A stretch of DNA of 64,000 nucleotides from Ruminococcus sp. GTDB lineage: Bacteria > Bacillota > Clostridia > Oscillospirales > Ruminococcaceae. Position numbers and translations under genes: made by a program. Shown here piece by piece: positions 50,862-60,329 of the stretch (position 1 is the stretch's first letter; every line of letters starts with the position of its first letter). The stretch covers positions 36,705-100,704 of the forward strand of contig JAEELF010000009.1 in NCBI GenBank assembly GCA_016288815.1, written 5' to 3'. The notes beneath the pieces are model-generated. The model was not told where the DNA came from and searched no databases. It was given only the letters and a program-made list of their open reading frames with translations.

Positions 50862-51712
50862 GCCGCGCGGAGCTTTTCGCACAGTGTGAGGAGCTGCTCT
50901 CCGCCGCAGGAAACGGCGACGCACGCTTCGATACGCTCTGCATAATGCAGGACACGCTCGGCGACAGGAATCCCCTGTTCAAGCCGCTCGAGGCGGTATC
51001 GCCGGAGCATGAGAAAACTGTCCGGGAGCTCGCAGCCCGGCGTGCAGAGGGCTATCCCCTGCAATATCTGCTCGGCGAATGGGAGTTCTACGGCTGCCCG
51101 ATGAAGGTCGGGGAGGGAGTGCTCATTCCGCGACCCGACACCGAAACCCTCGTTGACGCGGCGATAGAGCTGTGCAGGGAGCGCAGGCTGACTTCCCCGC
51201 GTATCGCTGACCTTTGCAGCGGAAGCGGATGTATCGCGGTCGCACTCGGTAAGGAGATACCGGGGAGCGAGGTCACTGCGATAGAGCTTTCGGAGGCTGC
51301 ATTCGGCTACCTTACGCAGAATATCAAGCTCAACCGCTCGGCGGTGAAGGCCGTGCAGGCTGATGTCCTCGACGGGAACACAGCACGCAGCTTTACTGAG
51401 CTCGACATGATAGTCTCTAATCCCCCATACCTCACGGCGCAGGAAATGGCTGAGCTCCAGCAGGAGGTAAGATTCGAGCCGGAGAGCGCCCTTGCGGCAG
51501 GCGGGGACGGTCTCAGCTTCTACCGTGCTATACCCGCGATATGGCGGGAAAGCCTTAAACCAGGCGGTATCATCGCATTCGAGGTCGGCGACAGACAGCA
51601 TGAGGACGTCGCGGGGATACTCTCGGAGTGCGGTTTCGGAAATATATCATTCAGGCACGACGCTGCGGGTATCGCCCGCGTGGTGACTGCCGAAAAACAG
51701 GAGGAAATGTAA
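50855..51712 (+). CDS. prmC: Peptide chain release factor N5-glutamine methyltransferase
   Basis: The 285-residue enzyme methylates the Gln of the GGQ motif in RF1 and RF2. It has the helical N-terminal domain (GYPLQYLLGEWEFYG), VLIPRPDTETLV, the SAM site IADLCSGSGCIAVALG and the substrate-binding IVSNPPYLT. RF1 itself is not adjacent. The stop abuts the recA start directly. Confidence 0.95.
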   Translation: MVSRAELFAQCEELLSAAGNGDARFDTLCIMQDTLGDRNPLFKPLEAVSPEHEKTVRELAARRAEGYPLQYLLGEWEFYGCPMKVGEGVLIPRPDTETLVDAAIELCRERRLTSPRIADLCSGSGCIAVALGKEIPGSEVTAIELSEAAFGYLTQNIKLNRSAVKAVQADVLDGNTARSFTELDMIVSNPPYLTAQEMAELQQEVRFEPESALAAGGDGLSFYRAIPAIWRESLKPGGIIAFEVGDRQHEDVAGILSECGFGNISFRHDAAGIARVVTAEKQEEM

Positions 51713-52888
51713 ATGGCAAAGAAGGAACTCGCTAAGAAGGCTCCCGTCGTGAAGGTCACGACACAGGAGGACAAGAAGACCGCCCTCGACGGCGCGCTCA
51801 AGCAGATAGAGAAAAAGTACGGCGCGGGCGCTGTAATGCGTCTCGGTCAGACCAAGGCGCTCAACGTTGACGCTATCCCGACCGGCTCCATGACGCTCGA
51901 TATGGCGCTCGGTATCGGCGGTGTTCCGCGCGGAAGGATCGTCGAGATATACGGACCCGAGAGCTCCGGTAAGACCACTGTTGCGCTGTCCGTTATCGCT
52001 CAAGCTCAGAAAATGGGCGGCGAGGCTGCCTTCATCGACGTCGAGCACGCCCTCGACCCCGTGTACGCTCAGGCGCTCGGCGTTAACATCGAGAACCTCC
52101 TCGTTTCACAGCCCGACAGCGGCGAACAGGCGCTCGAGATAGCTGAGGCACTTATCCGCTCCGGCGCTATCGACGTCATCGTTCTCGACTCCATCGCGGC
52201 TATGACCACGCGCGCTGAGATAGACGGCGAGATGGGCGACCTCCACGTCGGTCAGCTCGCGAGACTTATGTCGCAGGCGATGAGAAAGCTCACATCGGCG
52301 ATATCCAAGTCCAACTGCGTGGCTATCTTCATCAACCAGATACGCGAGAAGATAGGCGTTATGTACGGCAACCCCGAGACCACTCCCGGAGGACGCGCAC
52401 TGAAGTTCTATGCGTCCGTGCGTATCGAGGTGCGCAAGGGCGAGGTCATCAAGAACGGCAGCGACATCATCGGCGCGGACACGAAGTGCAAGGTAGTGAA
52501 GAACAAGGTGGCTCCCCCGTTCAAGGAGTGCCATTTTGATATGATGTACGGCACGGGTATCTCCCGCACGGGCGAAGTGCTCGACCTTGCCGTGGAACTC
52601 GATATCATCAAGAAGGGCGGCTCGTGGTTCAGCTATAAGGACCAGAAGCTCGGACAGGGACGCGATAACGTCAAGGAGCTCCTCAAGAACGACGAGGCTC
52701 TCATGAAGGAGATAGAGGAGCAGATACTCGCCCGCAGGGACGAGCTCACGTCCGCTCCCGCAAAGCCCGGCAGCAAGGTCAAGCCCGAGGCTGCACCCGC
52801 TGCCTCTGCGTCAGGCGCTGACGAGAATGAGGATATCCTCGCGAACATTGACGAGGACTTCGAGGAGTTCACTCCCGCTGACGAGTGA
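51713..52888 (+). CDS. recA: Recombinase RecA
   Basis: The 391-residue protein has the Walker A motif [20 protein letters not shown] (Walker B), [20 protein letters not shown] (loop 2) and the usual C-terminal domain. A 35-residue Ala/acidic tail (ending [12 protein letters not shown]) makes it longer than the roughly 350-residue norm. It coats single-stranded DNA for recombination and SOS induction. I saw no LexA box, and the gene is embedded in the operon rather than alone. Confidence 0.97.
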   Translation: MAKKELAKKAPVVKVTTQEDKKTALDGALKQIEKKYGAGAVMRLGQTKALNVDAIPTGSMTLDMALGIGGVPRGRIVEIYGPESSGKTTVALSVIAQAQKMGGEAAFIDVEHALDPVYAQALGVNIENLLVSQPDSGEQALEIAEALIRSGAIDVIVLDSIAAMTTRAEIDGEMGDLHVGQLARLMSQAMRKLTSAISKSNCVAIFINQIREKIGVMYGNPETTPGGRALKFYASVRIEVRKGEVIKNGSDIIGADTKCKVVKNKVAPPFKECHFDMMYGTGISRTGEVLDLAVELDIIKKGGSWFSYKDQKLGQGRDNVKELLKNDEALMKEIEEQILARRDELTSAPAKPGSKVKPEAAPAASASGADENEDILANIDEDFEEFTPADE

Positions 52889-53520
52889 TGAAGGTCACCT
52901 CGGTCAGCAAGTACAAGGGCTCGACCTACGAGGTGGAGCTCGACTATGAGCGGAAGATTTACCTCCACGCGGAGATAATCGCGGACTTCGGCGTCCGCAC
53001 GGACATGGAACTCGACCAGACTGAACTGCGCAGGGTGATCTACGCATCGAATTTCAGGAGGGCATACCAGCGGGCGCTGTACCTGCTCGACGTCAGGGAC
53101 TACTCGTGCAAAGAGATGTCCGACAAGCTCATAGGTACCTACAAAAACGAGCGGCTGTGCGCCGCAGTAATAGAAAAGCTGAAAAGTATAGGCGCTCTCA
53201 ATGATGAACGCTACGCCGAAAAGCTCGCCCGCAAGTACGTCGAGGTGAAGCGGTTCGGCTACAGACGCGCAAAGCGCGAGATGATGCTCAGGGGCATAGG
53301 ACAGTTCCTTGCCGAGGACGCCCTCGGGCAGTACACGGAGACCTTCGCGGAGAACCTCGCGGAGCTCCTGCGCGGCAAGTACGCGCGCTTCCTGACGGAC
53401 AGCTCCGACAGGAAGCAGATAGAAAGGGTCAAGAGCTCCCTCGTGCGCAGCGGATACTCGTTCGACGAGATAAACCGCGCTGTGCGGGAGTACTTCGACC
53501 AGCAACAGGAGGAAGGATAA
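52888..53520 (+). CDS. recX: Regulatory protein RecX
   Basis: The 210-residue helical protein follows recA with a TGATG overlap, its classical context. Helical-triplet features include RALYLLDVRDYSCKEMSDKL, GALNDERYAEKLARKYV, GYRRAKREMMLRGI and LVRSGYSFDEINRAV. RecX modulates RecA filaments. An in-frame GTG at 52885 is a less likely start. Confidence 0.92.
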   Translation: MKVTSVSKYKGSTYEVELDYERKIYLHAEIIADFGVRTDMELDQTELRRVIYASNFRRAYQRALYLLDVRDYSCKEMSDKLIGTYKNERLCAAVIEKLKSIGALNDERYAEKLARKYVEVKRFGYRRAKREMMLRGIGQFLAEDALGQYTETFAENLAELLRGKYARFLTDSSDRKQIERVKSSLVRSGYSFDEINRAVREYFDQQQEEG

Positions 53521-54848
53521 TGCCAATCAAGGTAGGAATGGTTTCGCTCGGCTGCTCAAAGAACCTCATAGATTCCGAGCGTATGCTTTACAAGCTCCGT
53601 TCGCACGGCTACAAGCTCGTGACTGAGCCGGGGCTCGCGGACATCGCTGTGGTCAATACCTGCGGGTTCATAAAGTCCGCAAAGGAGGAAGCGATAGAGA
53701 CTATCCTCGAGCTGGGAAAGCTCAAGGAGGAGGGCACGCTCAAGAAGATAGTCGTTACGGGCTGTCTCACCGAGCGATACAAGGAGGAGGCTGCCGAGCT
53801 CTTCCCCGAGGCTGACGCAGTCATCGGTCTCGGCAACAACAAGGACATCGTGGACGTCCTCGACCGCGTGCTCGCCGGCGAGAGATACGTCAGCTTCGCG
53901 CCCAAGCTCAGCGCTGAGCTGACCGGCGGAAGGATAATCTCCACCCTGCCGTTCTTCACTTACCTGAAGGTCGCGGAGGGCTGCTCCAACTGCTGCACAT
54001 ACTGTGCGATACCGCTGATACGCGGAAAATTCCGCAGCGTGGACATCGAGGCAGCTGTGAAGGAGGCTGAGTTCCTCGCTGAGAACGGCGTGACGGAGCT
54101 CGTTGTCATCGCGCAGGATACCTCCCGCTACGGCGAGGATCTTTACGGTGAGTCGAAGCTCCCCGAGCTGCTCAGAAGGCTCTGCCGCATTGACGGTCTG
54201 AAGTGGATACGCACGCTCTACTGCTACCCCGAGCGCATTACCGACGAGCTGCTCGACACGATAGCTTCCGAGGAAAAGCTCGTGAAGTACCTCGAGATAC
54301 CGATACAGCACTGCGACGCGGATATCCTCAAACGCATGAACCGCTGGGGAAGTGCAGAGGAGCTCGAAGCGCTGTTCACGCATATCCGTGAGAAGATCCC
54401 GGGAGTTATCCTCCGCACTACGCTGATAACCGGCTTCCCCGGCGAGACCGAGGAGCAGTTCAACAGCCTTGCTGAATTCGTGCAGAAGGTGCGCTTCGAC
54501 AGGCTCGGCTGCTTCGCGTACTCCCGCGAGGAGGGCACTCCCGCATATGATTTCCCCGACCAGATAGACGAGGAGACCGCTATGCACCGCGCTGATATCA
54601 TCATGGAGCAGCAGATGCTCATAAGCGCGGAAAACAACGAAAAGCTCCTCGGGCGCGAGCTCGAGGCTGTTGTCGAGGGCTTCGACAAGTTCGGCGAATG
54701 CTGGTTCGGACGCACTCCCCTCGACGCTCCCGACATCGACGGAAAGGTGTTCTTTACCTCCGTAGAGCCGCTCGAGATCGGCAAATACGTCCGCATACGG
54801 ATAACGGACACCCTTGATTATGACCTTATCGGAGAGGTGATCGAATGA
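53520..54848 (+). CDS. rimO: Ribosomal protein S12 methylthiotransferase RimO
   Basis: The 442-residue radical-SAM protein has the N-terminal MTTase domain with three Cys (SLGCSKN, VNTCGF, VTGCLTERY), the radical-SAM site EGCSNCCTYCAIP, and a TRAM domain at the end (RELEAVVEGFD...GEVIE). RimO adds a methylthio group to an Asp of S12. SLGCSKNL separates it from MiaB. It overlaps recX by one base (TAATG). Confidence 0.95.
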   Translation: MPIKVGMVSLGCSKNLIDSERMLYKLRSHGYKLVTEPGLADIAVVNTCGFIKSAKEEAIETILELGKLKEEGTLKKIVVTGCLTERYKEEAAELFPEADAVIGLGNNKDIVDVLDRVLAGERYVSFAPKLSAELTGGRIISTLPFFTYLKVAEGCSNCCTYCAIPLIRGKFRSVDIEAAVKEAEFLAENGVTELVVIAQDTSRYGEDLYGESKLPELLRRLCRIDGLKWIRTLYCYPERITDELLDTIASEEKLVKYLEIPIQHCDADILKRMNRWGSAEELEALFTHIREKIPGVILRTTLITGFPGETEEQFNSLAEFVQKVRFDRLGCFAYSREEGTPAYDFPDQIDEETAMHRADIIMEQQMLISAENNEKLLGRELEAVVEGFDKFGECWFGRTPLDAPDIDGKVFFTSVEPLEIGKYVRIRITDTLDYDLIGEVIE

Positions 54849-55429
54849 ATCTGCCAAACAAGCTCACGCTCGCGCGTGTGTTCCTCATACCGTTCTTCCT
54901 GCTGTTCATGTACTGGAAGATACCCTTCCACTTCTTCATTGCACTCGCGGTGTTCGCGGCGGCATCCATAACCGACGCCCTCGACGGAAAGATCGCGCGC
55001 AGCAGGAACCTCGTTACCAACTTCGGAAAATTCCTTGATCCGCTCGCAGACAAGGTGCTCGTGCTCGCAGCCCTGACGGTCTTCGTCGAGATGAACGACG
55101 TCAGAATGAGCGCGATACCGCTCATCATCATCACCGCAAGGGAGTTCATGGTGTCGGGTCTGAGACTTCTTGCAGCGGACAGCGGAGTGGTCGTAGCCGC
55201 AGGTATCTGGGGCAAGCTGAAGACCGCATTCACTATGGTGACTATCATCGGTGTGCTCGCGTGGCTGAGCTTCTGCAACGACTTCGGGTTCAATGTCCCG
55301 CAGGCGGCACACGACGTCGTGGACAGTATCATAGTACCTGTGCTCATCTGGATATCCACGCTGCTGACTGTGATATCCGGCGCGATATACCTCAAAGGCT
55401 ACTGGCATCTCATCGACACTGATAAATAA
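54845..55429 (+). CDS. pgsA: CDP-diacylglycerol-glycerol-3-phosphate phosphatidyltransferase
   Basis: The 194-residue membrane enzyme has the CDP-alcohol phosphotransferase motif spread over DALDGKIARSRN and GKFLDPLADK, preceded by the usual NLPNKLTLARVFLIP start. It makes phosphatidylglycerol phosphate. It overlaps rimO with ATGA and ends the long operon. Confidence 0.95.
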   Translation: MNLPNKLTLARVFLIPFFLLFMYWKIPFHFFIALAVFAAASITDALDGKIARSRNLVTNFGKFLDPLADKVLVLAALTVFVEMNDVRMSAIPLIIITAREFMVSGLRLLAADSGVVVAAGIWGKLKTAFTMVTIIGVLAWLSFCNDFGFNVPQAAHDVVDSIIVPVLIWISTLLTVISGAIYLKGYWHLIDTDK

Positions 55430-55436
55430 TAACAGC

Positions 55437-55470
55437 AAGACCCCCGGAAGATTCCGGGGGTCTTATTTTT
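55437..55470. terminator. Terminator between pgsA and the GH74 gene
   Basis: AAGACCCCCGGAA and TTCCGGGGGTCTT pair closely, followed by ATTTTT on the plus strand. Confidence 0.9.
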
Positions 55471-55485
55471 GTGTCGAATCCTGTT

Positions 55486-58176
55486 TTATTCTACCGGGAG
55501 CTCTGTATAGATACCGGCTTCGTACTTCTGGATAGCGAGGGCGTCGTTGTTTGAAACGCCGTCACCATCTCCGTAAACATCAGCATTCTTTTTGCCCTGA
55601 GCGGTCAGCGCGAACTCGTCGGGGTCTGCCTGGGAGCGCATGATCGCAACAGCGTCAGCCATATTGACCTCGCCGTCCTCGTTAGCGTCGCCGGCGAGGT
55701 ACTTGCCTGTGCCGGTAGTAGTCGCCTTAGTAGTGGTAGTCGTAGTCTTTGTGGTCGTCACGGGCTGAGGCTCGCTGCCGTCGTTGATGTATCCCACAAC
55801 TATTCCGCAGCCGACTGTGGACATATACATCTTGCCGAACTCGTCCATGTCGCCGACGATGTAGTTGCCGTTGCCGGTGCCGCCGTAGAGGTAGTCAGTG
55901 TTTATGCACACCCATGTCTTTCCGCCGTCTGTGGAGCGGTAGATACCCTCGGGGTCGGTATCTTCGCATTTTCCGTAGAAGTAGAGCGTATTCACGCCGC
56001 CCGTCTTCTCAGGGGCGCCGTAGCCGACTGTCTTGCAATAGCTTACGTTGTCGAGCTTGGTCACTGTGGGCTTGCCGTCCTTGACTACGACGTCGTACAT
56101 ACCGTACCAGCCGCCGCCGAGGATAAGGTGTCCCTTTCCGAGGTATGCGATACGTCCTGCGCTGTCGCACTGGTCGTACATACAGATATCGGTCGAGGTG
56201 AAGGTCTTTCCGCCGTCCGTGCTGACGCAGAACTTGTACTGTGCGTCAGTCGCGTCGGGCTCTGTCTTTGAGTAGTGCCATGAGGAGTTGAAATATGTCG
56301 CATAGGCGTAAACTGTGTTCGGGTCGTCGGGCTCGATGAGGAGCATGGTGGACTTGGAGCCGTATTGCGACGGGATACCCTCACAGGCAGTCCATGTCCC
56401 GCCCCAGTCGTCGGAGTAGGAGACCGTGCCGCTGTCCTTTGCGGTATTGAATACGCGGTACTTGCCCGAGCTTATCTCAGCGATAGCGAGCTTTCCGCCC
56501 TTGGTCGCAGGTGTGAACGCAGTCCATGTGGCGCCGCGGTCAGTGGTGTAATAAGCGCTGCCTGAGTTGTTGGTGTCGCCCTCGGCTACACGCGCCCAGA
56601 CGTCTGTATTCTGCGGACATACTGCGATAGCGGAGGTGCTGCCCATATTCGGCTTATACTGGAGACCGATCTCGTCTACGGAAGTGTGAACGAAGCCGTC
56701 GTAGTCGCCGATAGCGGAGAGGTCAAGACCGTCGCTGGTGCTGGTGAAGTCAAGCGAAACGACCTCCTCGATGCCGTCCGGATGGAAGGTATATGTCGGG
56801 AGCTTAGCGTTCTCCATATCAGATTTATCAGTGCTCCAGAGATTCGTGCAGACAAACACGCCGTTGCCGGAGGTTATCCACATCCTGCTGCTGTCGCGCG
56901 GGTCGGTGACTACAGTACCCGACCAGTGGATAGCCTTGTCGCGTATCCACGCATAGCCGCCGTCCTTGGTATAATCAGCATTGAGCGGTCCGTGCCATGT
57001 GTCGGAATGTCCGGGAGTGAAGTTCTGCCATGTCTCGCCGCCGTCGAATGAGCGGAAGTACTGGTCGCCCCATACAGCGCCGTGATCGTCGTCCCACGGC
57101 TGCCAGAGCTGATCCTGCCACTTGCCGCAAGTGCCCGCGATAAGGTGATCGGGGTTCTCGGGGTCAGCCCAGATAGAGCCCAGACCCATTGCGGTATCGA
57201 AGATGTTCGTCACCTTGCCGGTCTTGGGGGAATATCTGTAGCCGCCGCCGGAAGCGCCGTTGAAAGCAAGTCCTGCGATGTATGTTATAAGAAGGTCGCC
57301 GTTCGCGTCAACGTTTATACGCGACGGGAAGTGGTCTGTCGGGAGATCCTTGCTGAGCACGGTGAACTTGTCGTCCTTGACGTCGGCAACGTGAACGTTG
57401 GCAACGCCCTTGATAGATGTGCCGACGTAGACCTTGCCGCCAGTGATAGCGATATTTGCAACGCCGTTCTGGTTGTTGTATGCATCGTCGGTGCAGGAAC
57501 GCGCTAAATTATCCGTCCAGGTGGGCCATTTTGTCGATGCAGCAAAGAGACCGAGGTCGTCGTAGCCGATAACGGGCTCCCATGTCTCGCCGCCATCAGT
57601 GGACTTGATGAGCGCAGACTTGGAATTCAGGTCAGAAGTAACGTCGCCGCCGGCGTAGATGATGTTCGGGTTGTCAGGATCCACGGCGATGGACTCGCCG
57701 CACTGTCTGCCGTCGCCGTTGCCCATTACCTTTATAAGGTGGGTGACGTCTATCTCCTTCATGGTCTTGCCGCCGTCGGTGGTCTTGAAGATGACAGTCT
57801 TCTCAGACGAGAAGTACGCACAGCCGCAGAGGAAGTAGACTGTGTCGTCGTCAGTGGGGTCGATCGCCATAGCGTCAACGCTGAGCAGACCTCTGTCTGC
57901 GTCGTTGATGAAGCCGAAGAGCTGCTCCCAGCTCTCGGTGTCGTAGTTGTAGCGGTACGCGCCGCCTACGTCGGTACGCGCATACATGACGTCCTTGCCG
58001 GTAACTATGCCCGACACGAAGCCGCCGCCGCCTATCCGCAGCGTCTTCCACGTCATTTCGGAGCTGATGTCCTGAGTTGCAGCAGCTGTTGCCGGCGAAT
58101 ACACCGGTGAGGGAAGGGCTGCCGCTGTCAGGCAGAGGGATAAAACTCCTGCAAGCGCCTTGTTGATGATCTTCAT
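55486..58176 (-). CDS. Cellulosomal GH74 xyloglucanase with dockerin
   Basis: The 896-residue protein has a signal peptide (1-32) and a GH74 double seven-bladed propeller (about 40-790). Landmarks are YARTDVGGAYRY (catalytic Asp69), repeated STDGGETW / TTDRGATW blade motifs, NPDHLIAGT, and LSAIGDYDGFVH (second catalytic Asp, about 491). A short Thr/Lys linker follows, then a dockerin (GDANEDGEVNMADAVAIMRS; GDGDGVSNNDALAIQKYEAG). GH74 enzymes cut xyloglucan backbones. The dockerin is nearly identical to that of ScaC. The start follows AACAGGAGG. Confidence 0.94.
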   Translation of the reverse strand: MKIINKALAGVLSLCLTAAALPSPVYSPATAAATQDISSEMTWKTLRIGGGGFVSGIVTGKDVMYARTDVGGAYRYNYDTESWEQLFGFINDADRGLLSVDAMAIDPTDDDTVYFLCGCAYFSSEKTVIFKTTDGGKTMKEIDVTHLIKVMGNGDGRQCGESIAVDPDNPNIIYAGGDVTSDLNSKSALIKSTDGGETWEPVIGYDDLGLFAASTKWPTWTDNLARSCTDDAYNNQNGVANIAITGGKVYVGTSIKGVANVHVADVKDDKFTVLSKDLPTDHFPSRINVDANGDLLITYIAGLAFNGASGGGYRYSPKTGKVTNIFDTAMGLGSIWADPENPDHLIAGTCGKWQDQLWQPWDDDHGAVWGDQYFRSFDGGETWQNFTPGHSDTWHGPLNADYTKDGGYAWIRDKAIHWSGTVVTDPRDSSRMWITSGNGVFVCTNLWSTDKSDMENAKLPTYTFHPDGIEEVVSLDFTSTSDGLDLSAIGDYDGFVHTSVDEIGLQYKPNMGSTSAIAVCPQNTDVWARVAEGDTNNSGSAYYTTDRGATWTAFTPATKGGKLAIAEISSGKYRVFNTAKDSGTVSYSDDWGGTWTACEGIPSQYGSKSTMLLIEPDDPNTVYAYATYFNSSWHYSKTEPDATDAQYKFCVSTDGGKTFTSTDICMYDQCDSAGRIAYLGKGHLILGGGWYGMYDVVVKDGKPTVTKLDNVSYCKTVGYGAPEKTGGVNTLYFYGKCEDTDPEGIYRSTDGGKTWVCINTDYLYGGTGNGNYIVGDMDEFGKMYMSTVGCGIVVGYINDGSEPQPVTTTKTTTTTTKATTTGTGKYLAGDANEDGEVNMADAVAIMRSQADPDEFALTAQGKKNADVYGDGDGVSNNDALAIQKYEAGIYTELPVE

Positions 58177-58201
58177 TATAAGATTACCTCCTGTTATTAT
58201 C

Positions 58202-58220
58202 GGACTATATTATACAGTCC
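58202..58220. promoter_or_regulatory. Near-palindrome in the GH74 leader
   Basis: GGACTATATTATACAGTCC is a 19-base dyad with one mismatched pair, lying between the promoter and ATG 58176. It could be an operator or an RNA hairpin. Confidence 0.45.
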
Positions 58221-58249
58221 AAGATTTTTCTGCACATTACTTCATTATG

Positions 58250-58278
58250 ATTGTAACACAAGATAATCCGGAAATCAA
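58250..58278 (-). promoter_or_regulatory. Promoter of the GH74-dockerin gene
   Basis: TTGATT, a 17-base spacer and TACAAT are read on the minus strand, about 75 bases upstream of ATG 58176. Confidence 0.72.
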
Positions 58279-58390
58279 TAACATTTTGTGAACAAAGCTG
58301 AAAATAAGTGTTAAAGAGCGCCGCAAGGTGGACGATGTGCATATCAGCGTTCAATTATGTACTATGGCAGCTTTCGCGGACTATATTACA

Positions 58391-58418
58391 CAAAAAGGGC
58401 AGACCCGAAGGTCTGCCC
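58391..58418 (-). terminator. Terminator of the second two-component operon
   Basis: GGGCAGACC CGAA GGTCTGCCC has a T run on its minus-strand 3' side. It closely resembles the scaB terminator. Confidence 0.88.
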
Positions 58419-58423
58419 ACACT

Positions 58424-60313
58424 TTACATCGTAACGATGAACGACACGTTCCTGCCCTCCGTGCCCTCGACCTGCACCTTGAACTTGTGCTTGTCGATGA
58501 TAGACTTCGCGATAGCAAGCCCGAGTCCGTAGCCGCCGGTCGCGCGGTTTCGCGACTCGTCGCTGCGGTAGAAGCGCTCGAATATCTTCTCGCGCTCCGA
58601 CTCCTTTATGCCCTGACCGGTGTTGTATACCGTCAGCACGCCCTTGTCGCCCTGCTTTTTCAGCATGACACGGACGATACCGCCGTCGTTGGAGTATTTC
58701 AGCGCGTTGTCGATGAATATCGCCGCCATCTGCTTGACGTGCTGCTCGCTGCCGTTTATGGTTATGCCGTCCTCGACGTCCACGATGAACTTCTTGTTGG
58801 TCTCGAACGCCTGACACTCGAACGGGAGCGCGGTGTTCGTTATCGCCTGGCTGAGGTTGAAGTCCGTCCTGATGAAGCTGCTCGTGTTGTTCTCGAGCCT
58901 CGTGAGGTTCAGCAGGTCGTTCACGAGGACATTCATGCGGTCGGTCTGTGCCTTGATGTAGGTCAGCCACTTGTTGCTGCCGATCTCGTCCGTAAGCACG
59001 TCTGCATTCGCAGAGATGACCGTCAGCGGGGTCTTCAGCTCGTGGCTCGCGTCGGAGATGAACTGCTTCTGACGCTCGAATGCGAGTTTCAGCGGCTTCA
59101 TTATCTGACGGCTCAGGAAGAACGCCGCCGCCGACAGCAGTATCACGCTGATCGAGCCGATTATGACGGTCGTGCGGTTGAGCTTGCTGAGCATATCCAT
59201 TTCCGCGCTCTTGTCCGTGAAGACAAAGAGCGTTCCGTTGGATTTTCCGGTCTTGCAGTACTGATAGTTGTTTATCCTGCCCGTATCCGAGCCGACCTTG
59301 AGTATCTCGGTTATGTACGCCTGCGCGGTCTCTGCGGAGAGTTCGTCGTTATTGAGCGTCGCAAGGTAATTGCCCTCCTCGTCCGCCATTACGACGAAGA
59401 AATCTATCGTGCCGAGCGACTTCGGGACGGAATTCCCGCTCTTTCGCTGGAATCCCTCGCGGTCGCTGCCGTTCCTCGAGGAATTGCTCGCGGGCTGGGT
59501 CTCGGTGTTCGCGAGAGCAACTATCCCGCCCTCCTCGTCGGAGAAGAATGCGGTCTGCATGATGTCGCCGTAATCGTCAGCGTCATCATCGTCGTCATCT
59601 TTATTGTTGCCGCTCTCGAACTGGTATGGCCACTGTCCGCCGCCGCCCCAGGGGTTCTGACCGCCCCAGTTCTTCCACGGATCCTCGCCGCCCCAGTTTT
59701 TCCAGGGGTCTTCACCGCCCCAGGGGTTCTGACCGCCCCACGGGTCCTCGCCGCCGTTCGGGCGGGTAGGTCTCTCGCCGCCCCCGGGCTCCTCACCGCC
59801 CCATGGCAGAGTCGGCTCAGTCGGCTGTTCCGAGGGCTCAGTTATCGCAGGCTCAGTGACCTGCGGCTGGGTCTCGGAAGCGGGCGGAGCGTCAGTGGGC
59901 TTCTCCGGGGAGGTCGTCTGCGGCTGTGTCACAGGAGGATCGGGCGTACCCTGTCCGCCGTTCTGGGTCTGCGGCTGACCGGTCGTCTCCTCCGGAACGG
60001 TAGTCTCGGGGGCAGTGCTCTCCTCGGTGGTCTTGGGCTCGTCCGTACCCGGCTGACCGTCGGGCTTCGACGGCGGCTCCTCGAAATGATCGTCGCGACG
60101 CGGATCCCTGTTATCCATTTTGCCGTAGTACATGAACTCGCCCGTGGAGTCGTCGTACTCAACGTCAGCAGCGATCTGCGCAAGGATATCGTTCGACTGT
60201 TTCTCGATGACAGCCTCTGTTATGAGGTTGACCGAGCCGAGCACCGCAACGAATATCGCCAGCAGTATCGCCGTTATAGTTGCGAACAGCCTGAGCTGCG
60301 CTTTTTTGAACAT
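58424..60313 (-). CDS. Sensor histidine kinase with Pro/Thr- and Trp-rich extracellular region
   Basis: The 629-residue kinase has helices at about 10-32 and 383-405. The extracytoplasmic part contains a Pro/Thr/Glu-rich stretch (about 75-165), then repeated Gly-Gly-Glu-Asp-Pro-Trp units such as GGEDPWKNWGG (about 168-228), a run of Asp, and a globular part (about 250-370). The cytoplasmic half has phospho-His in SDASHELKTPLTVISA, FIDNALKYSND and GGYGLGLAIAKSI. The G1 box reads VYNTGQGI, with Asn where Asp is usual. It follows its response regulator by 16 bases and lies beside the GH74 gene, so sensing a polysaccharide is plausible but unproven. Confidence 0.92.
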   Translation of the reverse strand: MFKKAQLRLFATITAILLAIFVAVLGSVNLITEAVIEKQSNDILAQIAADVEYDDSTGEFMYYGKMDNRDPRRDDHFEEPPSKPDGQPGTDEPKTTEESTAPETTVPEETTGQPQTQNGGQGTPDPPVTQPQTTSPEKPTDAPPASETQPQVTEPAITEPSEQPTEPTLPWGGEEPGGGERPTRPNGGEDPWGGQNPWGGEDPWKNWGGEDPWKNWGGQNPWGGGGQWPYQFESGNNKDDDDDDADDYGDIMQTAFFSDEEGGIVALANTETQPASNSSRNGSDREGFQRKSGNSVPKSLGTIDFFVVMADEEGNYLATLNNDELSAETAQAYITEILKVGSDTGRINNYQYCKTGKSNGTLFVFTDKSAEMDMLSKLNRTTVIIGSISVILLSAAAFFLSRQIMKPLKLAFERQKQFISDASHELKTPLTVISANADVLTDEIGSNKWLTYIKAQTDRMNVLVNDLLNLTRLENNTSSFIRTDFNLSQAITNTALPFECQAFETNKKFIVDVEDGITINGSEQHVKQMAAIFIDNALKYSNDGGIVRVMLKKQGDKGVLTVYNTGQGIKESEREKIFERFYRSDESRNRATGGYGLGLAIAKSIIDKHKFKVQVEGTEGRNVSFIVTM

Positions 60314-60329
60314 AAATCAGCCCCTCCTC

